Below, piece after piece: positions 8,709 through 15,867 of a DNA stretch of 64,000 nucleotides (the first letter of the stretch is position 1; every line of letters begins with the position of its first letter). Origin of the DNA: Massilia sp. UMI-21 (GTDB lineage: Bacteria; Pseudomonadota; Gammaproteobacteria; Burkholderiales; Burkholderiaceae_D); assembly GCA_015277795.1 (NCBI GenBank), contig CP063848.1, forward strand, positions 3,162,001 through 3,226,000, given 5' to 3'. The translations under genes were made by a program, and so were the position numbers. A model generated the notes under the pieces. That model was given only the letters and a program-made list of their open reading frames with translations. It was not told the origin of the DNA and searched no databases.

Positions 8709-9383
8709 TCAGGACTCCTTCCCGAACAGCTGCTCGCCGCGCGGCAGGCTGCGGAACACGTTGCCGTACAGGCCGTACATCATGCGCGCCATGTGGATCA
8801 CCGCCTCGCGGTCGGCGGACTCGTCGAGCCGGTTCATGAGCTTTTCAAAAAAGGCCACATGCTCGAGGTCCAGGCTGCCGTGCGAACTCAGGTAGCTGAA
8901 GGCTTCGGGCGGCAGCGCCAGGGCCGAGGCGATGGTGCCGGCCGCATGGGTGGCCAGCGCGGTGCTGGTGCCTTCCAGCACGTGCACCATGCCGAAGAAG
9001 CCGACCGGATTGCCGCGGTCGACCTGGTGGTAGGCGTAGGCCACCATCAGCTCGGTGCTGGCGTGGGGCCGGGCGCGGCGCACCGCCTCGGCGTCGCCGC
9101 CGCAGGCGCGGATATCCGACAGGATCCACTCCTGGTGGCCGACTTCCTCCTCGATGTACTCGGCGATCGCCTCGCGCAGCCATTCGTGGCGTTCGCCGAG
9201 ACGGCTGCCGCAGGCCATCAGGAGCGGCACCGTGTGCTTCACATGGTGGTAGGCCTGGGCCAGGAAGGCGATGTATTGGGACACCACGACCTGCCCCTGG
9301 AGCGCATCCTGGATGATCGGGATGGAGAACAGCTCCTGGCGCTCGGCCTCGGTGGCGGCTTGCAGTTGATCGAAGAATTTCAC
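8709..9383 (-). CDS. Heme-oxygenase-fold iron enzyme (TenA/UndA/CADD-like putative diiron oxidase)
   Basis: 224 residues, GTG start at 9383 forming a GTGA overlap with the stop of the acyl-ligase gene; no upstream ATG is in a sensible place. All-helical TenA/PqqC-like sequence with a conserved set of metal-ligand candidates: E80 and H83 (EEEVGHQEW), E137 (VLEGTS), H168, D172 and H175 (HGSLDLEH). In known heme-oxygenase-like diiron oxidases (UndA, SznF, CADD) such E..H/E/D..H sets bind two irons and activate O2, with fatty acids or amino acids as substrates. TenA proper (thiaminase II) instead needs a Cys nucleophile and lacks this metal set, and there are no thiamine genes here. Together with an acyl-CoA ligase and an SDR, a fatty-acyl oxidation is the best guess. 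Confidence 0.8.
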   Translation of the reverse strand: MKFFDQLQAATEAERQELFSIPIIQDALQGQVVVSQYIAFLAQAYHHVKHTVPLLMACGSRLGERHEWLREAIAEYIEEEVGHQEWILSDIRACGGDAEAVRRARPHASTELMVAYAYHQVDRGNPVGFFGMVHVLEGTSTALATHAAGTIASALALPPEAFSYLSSHGSLDLEHVAFFEKLMNRLDESADREAVIHMARMMYGLYGNVFRSLPRGEQLFGKES

Positions 9384-10855
9384 GTGATGGACTCCGGTTG
9401 GTCGAACAGGGATGCGATGGCGTCCGCATGCGCGGCGCGGATCGCGGCGCGGCGCAGGCGGCCGTTGGGGGTGAGCAGGCCGGCGGCCGGCAGCAAAGGC
9501 GGCACCACGCTCCAGCGCCGGATCTGCGCGTAGTCGGGCAACTGCGCGTTGGCGCGTTCGACCGCCTCTTGCAGCTGCGCCGCGCCCACGGCGGGGCCGG
9601 CCGGCACCAGCAGCGCGGCCAGGTAGGCCTGGCCCTCGCCGACCACCATCGCCTGGGCGATGGCGCCGGCGCCGAGCAGGGCCGCCTCCGGCCACTCGGG
9701 CGAGACGTTGCGGCCGTAGCCGGTGATCAGGATGTCTTTCTTGCGACCGTCGACGTACAGGAAACCGTCGGCGTCGATGTGCCCCAGGTCGCCGGTCGCC
9801 AGCCACGGGTCGTTCTGGACCGGCTGCCCGAGGTAGCGTGCGGCGCAGCCTTCGACCAGGATTTCGCCGTCGGCGGCGATCGCGGTGCGGCGGTGCGCCA
9901 GCGGACGGCCGACGCTACCGTCGCGCTGGGCGCCCGGCAGGTTCAGGGCCACCACCGACGCGCATTCCGACAAGCCGTAGCCCTCGTACACCGGGAAGCC
10001 GCGCGCACGCGCCGCGGCCAGCAGTTGCGGCGGCATCTTGCCGCCGCCGACCGCGACGAAACGCAGGCTGGCGATGCGCGGATCGTCCGGGCGGCTGGCC
10101 GCCACCAGCGCCTGCAGCATCTGCGGCACCAGGGTGATGCTGTGCGGCGCGTGGCGCGCGATCGCATCCAGGCAGACCGTCGGGTCGAAGCCGCTGGCGC
10201 CGCGCATGCCGGTCTCGGCCAGCGGCGGGCAGATCGTGGTGGCGCCGCTGAGCAGCGCGGTGTACGGGCCGGCGATGTTTTCCAGCAGCACGGCGAACGG
10301 CAGCAGGCACAGGTGGCGCCCAAGTCCGAGCGGCGCCACGCCTTCGCGCAGGGCGCGCGCCACCTCCCATTGCTGGGCGGCGGACAGGCACACCCCTTTC
10401 GGCGCCGAGGTGGTGCCGGACGTGAAGGTCAGCTTCTGCACGCCGTCGAGGGCGGCGCCAGGCGCCGGACGCGGCGCGCTGGCCTCGCACAGCGCCAAGG
10501 GGCCGGCGGCGCGCACCGTGTCGAAGCCGAGCGCCGCGCCCTGGGCCGGATCGGCGCAGAACAAGGCGCCGATACCGCTTTCCGCGATCACGTGCGCCCA
10601 CTGCTGGGGCGTGAAGAACAGCGGCAGCGGCACCAGGGTCAGGCCGAGCGCCTGCGTGGCCAGGTCGACCATCAGCCACTCGGGCGAATTGTCGGCCAGG
10701 ATGCCGACCGGGGCCTGCGGCCGGCTGCGCGCCGCCAGAACAGCGGCGAGTGCCTCGACCCGCCCGGCGAGCGCGGCGCGGTCGAACTGGCGCTGGCCGT
10801 CAGTCAGCAGGACGGTGGTGTCGGGTAGCGAGTCGAGCAAGTTCTGAATAACCAT
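9380..10855 (-). CDS. AMP-dependent acyl-CoA synthetase/ligase-like protein (ANL superfamily)
   Basis: 491 residues from ATG 10855; a TTG at 10870 (5 codons longer) is an alternative. Both overlap the end of the upstream hemolysin-family gene by more than 50 bp, implying coupling. ANL motifs are clear: P-loop-like TFTSGTTSAPKGV, the A5 region YEGYGLSECASV, A7 WLATGDLGHIDADGF, A8 hinge GRKKDILITGYGRNVSP. Such enzymes adenylate a carboxylic acid and transfer it to CoA or a carrier. The oddity is in the A10 motif: the expected Gly-Lys is NGRLRR here, so the catalytic lysine of the adenylation step is replaced by Arg. It may be slow, work only in the thioester step, or use another lysine. Substrate is probably a medium/long fatty acid, by neighbourhood. 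Confidence 0.88.
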   Translation of the reverse strand: MVIQNLLDSLPDTTVLLTDGQRQFDRAALAGRVEALAAVLAARSRPQAPVGILADNSPEWLMVDLATQALGLTLVPLPLFFTPQQWAHVIAESGIGALFCADPAQGAALGFDTVRAAGPLALCEASAPRPAPGAALDGVQKLTFTSGTTSAPKGVCLSAAQQWEVARALREGVAPLGLGRHLCLLPFAVLLENIAGPYTALLSGATTICPPLAETGMRGASGFDPTVCLDAIARHAPHSITLVPQMLQALVAASRPDDPRIASLRFVAVGGGKMPPQLLAAARARGFPVYEGYGLSECASVVALNLPGAQRDGSVGRPLAHRRTAIAADGEILVEGCAARYLGQPVQNDPWLATGDLGHIDADGFLYVDGRKKDILITGYGRNVSPEWPEAALLGAGAIAQAMVVGEGQAYLAALLVPAGPAVGAAQLQEAVERANAQLPDYAQIRRWSVVPPLLPAAGLLTPNGRLRRAAIRAAHADAIASLFDQPESIT

Positions 10856-11468
10856 ATTGAATGTCGCCAAACATGACTTGTGGATGGGTGTCGTAATAGC
10901 TGCCCCACTGCTGTCCGCCGTCGGGCAGGCGCGCCGGATCGGCGGGCGCCAGCACTTGCGGGCGCAGCTGGAGGCGGCCGAAGGAATTGAGCAGGCTGGT
11001 GGTGGCGGTGAAGGTGACCACCTGCAGGCCCAGCCCGTGCAGCAGGCCGGTGGTGCCGATGATCAGGGCGCGCGCCGCGCCGGGATGCAGGGCGGCCAGG
11101 TTGCCGACCTCGACGATCTCGGCGCGCGCCACCGGGCGCCCGAGGCGCGCCCCCACCTCCGCTTCGACCGGAGCGTCCAGGTAGTGCTCGAGGAAGAGCG
11201 GGTGCTCGCCCGCCAGCGAATAACCCAGGGCCGCCGTCCAGGCACCGCCGGGGTCGCGGCATCCGACCAGGGTATCGTTGAAATGGACGATCCGCGCCCC
11301 GTAGTTGTCCAGGAACGCGGCCGCGATGAAGGCCTCGAGTTCGGCGCGGCCCGCGTCATTGCGCTCGAAGCGTTCGAGCACGGCACGCGGCGGGCGTACT
11401 TGGCGCGGCAGCCGCGCCGGCAGGGACTCGCCCACGCCTGGTTCCAGAACGTTCATCATGGTACTCAT
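10800..11468 (-). CDS. Thermostable hemolysin family protein (GNAT-like fold)
   Basis: 222 residues. Matches the T_hemolysin family by its core: FIAAAFLDNYGARIVHFNDTL, ALGYSLAGEHPLFLEHYLD, VEVGNLAALHPGAARALI, YYDTHPQVMFGDI. The family name comes from Vibrio delta-VPH, but the fold resembles GNAT/acyl-homoserine-lactone-synthase-type acyltransferases and no signal peptide is visible, so a cytoplasmic acyl-transfer or ligand-binding role is more credible than a secreted toxin. It is first in the leftward run and its end overlaps the acyl-ligase start. ATG 11468 chosen; ATG 11459 and 11456 are close alternatives with no better ribosome site. Confidence 0.82.
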   Translation of the reverse strand: MSTMMNVLEPGVGESLPARLPRQVRPPRAVLERFERNDAGRAELEAFIAAAFLDNYGARIVHFNDTLVGCRDPGGAWTAALGYSLAGEHPLFLEHYLDAPVEAEVGARLGRPVARAEIVEVGNLAALHPGAARALIIGTTGLLHGLGLQVVTFTATTSLLNSFGRLQLRPQVLAPADPARLPDGGQQWGSYYDTHPQVMFGDIQYGYSELARLATRHHRPAD

Positions 11469-11602
11469 GCCATTGCATCCGATGTTTCAATGGCACAAGA
11501 CTATGCACTGAACATTAAACCCAGATTAAGCGCGCTGGAGCGTCGTGCGAGAACGGAATGCGGGGCGGAATGCGGACCGGAATGCGCCGGCCGCCGCCGC
11601 CG

Positions 11603-12352
11603 CTAGCCCTGCGGGCTCTCGCTCATCTGCCGGCAGTAGTTCCCGAGGTTTTCCGGCAGGCCGGGCGGGCAGACGCCGCATTGCTGGTTGCCCGGCACGG
11701 CATAGTCGATGAACTTCGGATACGGCAGCCTGAGCTCGGCCATGATCTGCCGGAACTCTTCGATGCTGCGGTCGGCGCCGAGGCGCGGGTTGCGCTGCTT
11801 TTCCTGCATGACCGACGAAACCCGCCGGTTCTGGTAATCGTGGGCCGGGTAGACCAGGGTATCGTCGGGCAGCGCGAACAGCTTGCCGCGAACGCTGCGA
11901 TACAGGGCATCGGCATCGCCCTGCTGGAAGTCGGTCCGGCCGCAGCCGTCGATCAGCAGGGCGTCACCGGTGAACACGCGCTGGTCCAGCACGTAGGCGA
12001 AATGGCCGGCCGTATGACCAGGCGTGTGCAAGGGCTGGAACGTCAGGCTTCCCGTCGTGAATGGCCGGCCCTCTTCCAGCTGGACGTCGGCACAGTCGAC
12101 GCGCTCGGCCGCCGGCGCCGCGATCCGGCTCCCAACCTTCTTCTTGAGCTCCAGCGCGGCCGTGATGTGATCGGCATGGACGTGGGTGTCGATGCTGTAC
12201 GCCAGCGTCAGGCCGAGGCGGCGGAGTTCGTCGAGGTCGCGCTCGATGGTGACGATCACCGGGTCGATCAGGACCGCCTGGCCGGTCTCGGGACACCCGA
12301 TCAGGTAGGTGTAGGTGCTCGACAGGGGTTCGAACAGCTGGCGGAATATCAT
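11603..12352 (-). CDS. ETHE1-like persulfide dioxygenase (MBL fold), copy 1
   Basis: 249 residues. Metallo-beta-lactamase fold with THVHADH (iron ligands), HTPGHT, FTGDALLIDGCGRTDF and the ETHE1 signature RSVRGKLFALPDDTLVYPAHDY. Expected reaction: glutathione persulfide + O2 to sulfite + GSH. It differs from the second copy (15868) by a longer C-terminus with Cys residues (NQQCGVCPPGLPENLGNYC), which might bind metal or be redox-active. AAGGAG lies 6 nt before the ATG. It belongs to the sulfur block but is transcribed leftward, apart from the bigR operon. Confidence 0.88.
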   Translation of the reverse strand: MIFRQLFEPLSSTYTYLIGCPETGQAVLIDPVIVTIERDLDELRRLGLTLAYSIDTHVHADHITAALELKKKVGSRIAAPAAERVDCADVQLEEGRPFTTGSLTFQPLHTPGHTAGHFAYVLDQRVFTGDALLIDGCGRTDFQQGDADALYRSVRGKLFALPDDTLVYPAHDYQNRRVSSVMQEKQRNPRLGADRSIEEFRQIMAELRLPYPKFIDYAVPGNQQCGVCPPGLPENLGNYCRQMSESPQG

Positions 12353-12483
12353 GGGGGTCTCCTTGATGGTGGCGATCGCAGGGGCCGCGCGCAGGGGCCG
12401 CGCGCGGGTTGACCGGCAAGGCCTGGCACATGCTCGATGGCCGCGTGACGACTCCTTGCCGTACAGGCGTACTGTCGGTCGCG

Positions 12484-13236
12484 CTAAGGCGCCCGCACGC
12501 CCGGAATGTCGCGGGTCGGGCGGGGGAACTTTCCTTTCAGCGCGTCCACGCCGGACTGGGGGCGTGCCAGCGGCACCAGATCGCTGCGCTGCCTGCGCTT
12601 GTCCGCCGTGCTGACGCCCATCCGCCGGTCGCGCGCCTCCACCAGGCCGGGCGCGGCCTCGCCTTCGCGGCTGAACGACCAGGCCAGCATCGGCTCGCCG
12701 AGCGGCAGCTTGTCGGCGGATTGCCCCCCGTGCCCGGTATTCCAGAAGTGCCAGGTCTTTCCGTAGCTGTTCATCTTCTGTTTCATCAGCGCTTTTTCGG
12801 CGGGAGCCGGAATGCCGGGAGCGACCAGTTGCCCGGAGAGGATTTCGCCGTTGTGCGGATGCCAGTATTTGCGCTCGGCCGCCGGCAGGGTGCCGAACAG
12901 TTTCTCGCTGATGATGTATTCGACGCCGTTCAGGTTCGCGTCGTTACTATTGCCATCGAACAGCATGCACTGCGCGAAATCCTCGTTCATCTGGTGACAG
13001 AAATGATGGGCTTCCATCTGCTTGTCGGGCGCGTCCTTCATGGGATGGAAGCCGACCAGGTAGACATCGAATTTCGCAGTGGGACCGTTGTTTTGCAGGA
13101 GCTTGGCGCCGGCTTCGAGCAGGCGGGTCTGCGCCTCCTTGGGTGCGCCCGGGGGCGCACCGGACGGCGGCGACGCCTCCTGCGCGTGGAGAGGGGCGGC
13201 GGCCAGCAAACCGCATACGGCAAGTTTTGCTCTCAT
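12484..13236 (-). CDS. Exported DUF1264 (oil-body-associated-protein-like) protein
   Basis: 250 residues with a short signal peptide (MRAKLAVCGLLAAAPLHA). The core matches DUF1264/OBAP: YLVGFHPMKD, EAHHFCHQMNEDFAQCMLFDG, NLNGVEYIISEKLFGTLP, ERKYWHPHNGEILSGQLVAP, YGKTWHFWNTG, LPLGEPMLAWSF. Plant members associate with oil bodies; bacterial members are uncharacterised. The His/Cys-rich core (HHFCHQ, HPHNG) could bind a metal. GGAGG precedes the ATG. The C-terminal 60 residues are basic and variable. Next to sulfur-detoxification genes but with no demonstrated link. Confidence 0.8.
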   Translation of the reverse strand: MRAKLAVCGLLAAAPLHAQEASPPSGAPPGAPKEAQTRLLEAGAKLLQNNGPTAKFDVYLVGFHPMKDAPDKQMEAHHFCHQMNEDFAQCMLFDGNSNDANLNGVEYIISEKLFGTLPAAERKYWHPHNGEILSGQLVAPGIPAPAEKALMKQKMNSYGKTWHFWNTGHGGQSADKLPLGEPMLAWSFSREGEAAPGLVEARDRRMGVSTADKRRQRSDLVPLARPQSGVDALKGKFPRPTRDIPGVRAP

Positions 13237-13340
13237 GCTTCCTCCGTCGAAAACTGCACTCTACCCTCGCCTGCATGTGCATGCAGTTCGATTCCGGCCG
13301 GAACCCGGCAGCACCCGGGCCGCCGCCCGCTCCCCGGGGC

Positions 13341-13685
13341 CTAGTCGCCCGGCCGGCGCGCGCGGGTGTCGACCCAGAGCGTCTCGGCGCGCATGCCGGT
13401 GCGGCAAAAACCGAGGACCGGCTTGGGCGCCTCCGCGTACAGCGCCGCGAAGGCCGCGCGATCGGCGTCGGTGATCCGGCCCGGCGTGACCGGCAGGTGC
13501 AAGGCCTGCATGCCGTGCCGGCTCGCTTCGGCCGCGATCTCGGCGAACGGCGGCTGGTCGCCGGCCTCGCCGTCGGGCCGGTTGCATACCAGCGTGGCAA
13601 AGCCCTGCTCCTTGAGGCGGGCGACGTCGTCCGGCGCGAGCTGGGGCGCCACTGCATAGTCGCTGCCGAGGTAACGGATGCTCAT
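13341..13685 (-). CDS. TIGR01244/Blh-type phosphatase-rhodanese-like sulfur protein
   Basis: 114 residues from ATG 13685 with AGGAGAG upstream. Dual-specificity-phosphatase-like fold with active-site loop CRTGMRA (Cys-X2-Gly-X-Arg), preceded by VCNRPDGEAGDQP, typical of TIGR01244 (the N-terminal part of Blh, beta-lactamase-like hydrolase). In other bacteria this domain is fused to, or beside, an ETHE1-type persulfide dioxygenase and controlled by BigR; here it is a separate gene divergent from bigR. Probable sulfur transferase or thiol phosphatase in H2S detoxification. Confidence 0.85.
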   Translation of the reverse strand: MSIRYLGSDYAVAPQLAPDDVARLKEQGFATLVCNRPDGEAGDQPPFAEIAAEASRHGMQALHLPVTPGRITDADRAAFAALYAEAPKPVLGFCRTGMRAETLWVDTRARRPGD

Positions 13686-13720
13686 CTTGCTCTCCTGTGG
13701 TGAATGACCATCACAGTATA

Positions 13721-13749
13721 TTGAAAAATAGAGTGTCTGTCGATATAAT
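13721..13749 (+). promoter_or_regulatory. Near-consensus sigma-70 promoter of the bigR operon
   Basis: TTGAAA at 13721-13726, 17-bp spacer, TATAAT at 13744-13749, about 28 bp before the bigR start. The surrounding 13711-13765 is the most A/T-rich stretch for several kb. BigR/SqrR repressors bind AT-rich imperfect palindromes over their own promoter, so the operator probably lies within these elements and would also block the divergent gene at 13685. Confidence 0.75.
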
Positions 13750-13777
13750 GTGCTTTAATAGATTGAAGGAGCCCCAG

Positions 13778-14110
13778 ATGCCTCATCCGCAACAACTCGA
13801 TTTGCAGGACATGCGGGCCGCCGCGGCCCAGGCCTGCTCGCTGCTCAAAGTGCTGGGCAATCCCGACCGGCTGATGCTGCTGTGCCAGCTGACCCAGGGC
13901 GAATACAGCGTCGGCGAGCTGGAAGCCCTGCTCGGGATCGTCCAGCCCACCTTGTCGCAGCAGCTCGGCGTGCTGCGCGAAGAGCGCCTGGTCAGCACGC
14001 GCCGCGACGGCAAACAGATTTTCTACCAGATCGACAGCCCGGAAGCGCTGGCGGTCATGCAGGTGCTGTACCAACAGTTCTGCCTGCCAAACCAGGGAGT
14101 CAAACCATGA
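13778..14110 (+). CDS. bigR: ArsR-family persulfide-responsive repressor BigR/SqrR-type
   Basis: 110 residues from ATG 13778, with GAAGGA 7 nt upstream; the frame is open further upstream but runs over the promoter. Winged helix (VGELEALLGIVQPTLSQQLG, RDGKQIFYQI). Cys36 (LMLLCQL) and Cys102 (QQFCLP) are 66 residues apart, the spacing and local context of the two sensing cysteines of BigR and SqrR, which form a disulfide or tetrasulfide with persulfides and release DNA. A third Cys20 is extra. It heads a five-gene operon of sulfur transporters and a persulfide dioxygenase; its stop overlaps the next start (ATGA). It probably represses its own operon and the divergent TIGR01244 gene. Confidence 0.9.
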   Translation: MPHPQQLDLQDMRAAAAQACSLLKVLGNPDRLMLLCQLTQGEYSVGELEALLGIVQPTLSQQLGVLREERLVSTRRDGKQIFYQIDSPEALAVMQVLYQQFCLPNQGVKP

Positions 14111-14538
14111 TCATCGACTGGATCCACTTCACGCCATGGAGCTCGCTCGCGGGCGGAGTGCTCATCGGCCTGGCGGCCGCGGCCTTCGTGCTGTTCAACG
14201 GCCGGATCGCCGGCATCAGCGGCATCCTGGGCGGCCTGCTGCGTCCCGCGCGCGGCGACATCGGCTGGCGCCTGGCTTTCCTGCTGGGACTGGTCGGCGC
14301 CCCGCTCGCCTACGCCCTGGTGGCGGCCCCGCCCGCGGTCACGATCGCGGCCGGCGACACCACGCTGATTGCCGCCGGCCTGCTGGTCGGACTGGGCACC
14401 CGCTACGGTTCGGGCTGCACCAGCGGCCACGGTGTCTGCGGCCTGTCGCGCGGGTCGCCGCGTTCGCTGGCGGCCACCGCGGTCTTCATGCTGGCCGGCT
14501 TCGCCACCGTATTCGTCACGCGCCACCTGTTCGCCTGA
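14107..14538 (+). CDS. YeeE/YedE-family sulfur-compound transporter, half 1
   Basis: 143 residues, four hydrophobic spans, with the family signature GCTSGHGVCGLSR near residue 105 including the two Cys thought to relay thiosulfate/persulfide through the membrane. ATG 14107 overlaps the bigR stop by 4 bp. With the next gene it forms the split YeeE pair common in bigR operons; together they move sulfur species (thiosulfate or sulfide-derived) across the inner membrane. Direction of transport is not known. Confidence 0.88.
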   Translation: MIIDWIHFTPWSSLAGGVLIGLAAAAFVLFNGRIAGISGILGGLLRPARGDIGWRLAFLLGLVGAPLAYALVAAPPAVTIAAGDTTLIAAGLLVGLGTRYGSGCTSGHGVCGLSRGSPRSLAATAVFMLAGFATVFVTRHLFA

Positions 14539-14574
14539 GCGAACACCTTCTACACAAGACACAAGGAGTTCACC

Positions 14575-15018
14575 ATGCCTATCCTGATGGCATTCATTGT
14601 CGGCCTGGTATTCGGCATCGGCCTGATCGTCTCGGGGATGACCGATCCCGCGAAGGTACTGGGCTTTCTCGACCTGGCCGGAAACTGGGACCCGTCGCTG
14701 GCCTTCGTCATGGGCGGCGCGATCCTGGTCGGCCTGGTGGCCTTCCGCATCGCCGGCAGGCGCGAACGCTCGCTGCTCGGCGAGCCCATGCGCCTGCCGA
14801 GCGCAACCAGGATCGACCGCCGCCTGGTGCTCGGTTCACTCGCCTTCGGCATCGGCTGGGGCCTGGCGGGCTACTGCCCGGGACCGGCACTGGCCTCGCT
14901 GGCAAGCGGCGACGGCAAGCCGGTGGTCTTCGCGCTCGCCATGGTGGCCGGCATGAGCCTGTTCGAACTGGTCGAATGGCTCAGCGGCCGCAGCGCCCCC
15001 TCCACCGGGAAGGCCTGA
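14575..15018 (+). CDS. YeeE/YedE-type (DUF6691) transporter, half 2
   Basis: 147 residues, four hydrophobic spans. Signature motifs FGIGLIVSGMTDPAKVLGFLDL and WGLAGYCPGPALASL (Cys in CPGPA), diagnostic for the second half of the split pair. AAGGAG lies 7 nt before the ATG and the gene follows its partner by 36 bp. Expected to assemble with the 14107 product. Confidence 0.88.
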   Translation: MPILMAFIVGLVFGIGLIVSGMTDPAKVLGFLDLAGNWDPSLAFVMGGAILVGLVAFRIAGRRERSLLGEPMRLPSATRIDRRLVLGSLAFGIGWGLAGYCPGPALASLASGDGKPVVFALAMVAGMSLFELVEWLSGRSAPSTGKA

Positions 15019-15021
15019 GCC

Positions 15022-15828
15022 ATGGACCCGCTGCCGCTGGCTGTCGTGCTCGGGCTCGTGGTCGGGCTGATCCTGGCGCTGACCGGCGCCGGCGGCGGCA
15101 TCCTGGCGGTGCCGCTGCTGGTGTTCGGTACCGGGGCCGGGGTCGCCGAGGCGGGGCCGATCGGCCTGTTGGCGGTCGGGATGGCGGCGGCGCTGGGAGC
15201 GGTGCTGGGCCTGCGCGCCGGCCAGGTACGCTACCGCGCCGCCCTCATGGTCGCGCTGTCCGGCATGCTGCTGGCGCCGGCCGGGCTGTGGGCGGCGCGC
15301 CACGCCGATGGCCGCTGGCTGGGCCTGCTGTTTGCACTGACCCTGCTCTACGTCGCCGCCAGGACCTGGCGCCAGGCCGCGGCGCCGGGGGCGGGGGCGG
15401 AACATGCGGGCACGCCGCCCTGCGTGCGCGGCGCGCAGACCGGCCGCTTCGTGTGGACGGCGCCGTGCGCGCGGGCACTCGGCCTGTCCGGCGCCCTGGC
15501 CGGCTTCCTGTCCGGACTGCTGGGCGTCGGCGGTGGCTTCGTCATGGTGCCGGCCCTGCGGCGCAGCACCGACCTGCCGATGCAGTCCGCGGTGGCGACC
15601 TCGCTGGCCGTGATCGCCATCATTTCCGCCGCCGGGGTGGCCACCGCGGCGGCCCAGGGCAGCATCGCCTGGTCCACCGCGGCGCCGTTCGCGGCCGGCG
15701 CACTGGCCGGCATGCTCGGCGGCCGCTCGCTGGCCGCCCGCATCGCCGGGCCTGCTCTGCAGAAAGGTTTCGCCGCCCTGTCGGCCCTGGTGGCAATCGG
15801 CATGGCGGCCAAGGTCCTGCTGTTCTGA
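15022..15828 (+). CDS. TauE/SafE-family sulfite/anion exporter
   Basis: 268 residues, about eight membrane spans in two repeats, with the family glycine motifs ALTGAGGGILAVPLLVF and LLGVGGGFVMVPALR. It starts 3 bp after the preceding stop. In this operon it would export sulfite made by the persulfide dioxygenase, preventing its build-up. A Cys/His-containing cytoplasmic loop between the halves (PPCVRGAQTGRFVWT) is a common feature of this subgroup. Confidence 0.88.
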   Translation: MDPLPLAVVLGLVVGLILALTGAGGGILAVPLLVFGTGAGVAEAGPIGLLAVGMAAALGAVLGLRAGQVRYRAALMVALSGMLLAPAGLWAARHADGRWLGLLFALTLLYVAARTWRQAAAPGAGAEHAGTPPCVRGAQTGRFVWTAPCARALGLSGALAGFLSGLLGVGGGFVMVPALRRSTDLPMQSAVATSLAVIAIISAAGVATAAAQGSIAWSTAAPFAAGALAGMLGGRSLAARIAGPALQKGFAALSALVAIGMAAKVLLF

Positions 15829-15867
15829 CCGCGGGGCCACCATCCTTGTACTTCAACGGAGAACGCA

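Noticed and set aside
8709..9383. TenA-type thiaminase or transcriptional regulator
   Set aside because: No thiamine genes nearby, no DNA-binding domain, and a metal-ligand set typical of diiron oxidases.
10800..11468. Secreted hemolysin toxin
   Set aside because: The name follows a Vibrio protein, but there is no signal peptide, the fold is GNAT-like and the neighbours are enzymes and a sensor system.
12361..12376. TTGAT half-site before the ETHE1 copy 1 gene as an FNR box
   Set aside because: The second half (GCGAT) does not match ATCAA, so only a half-site is present, which is expected by chance.
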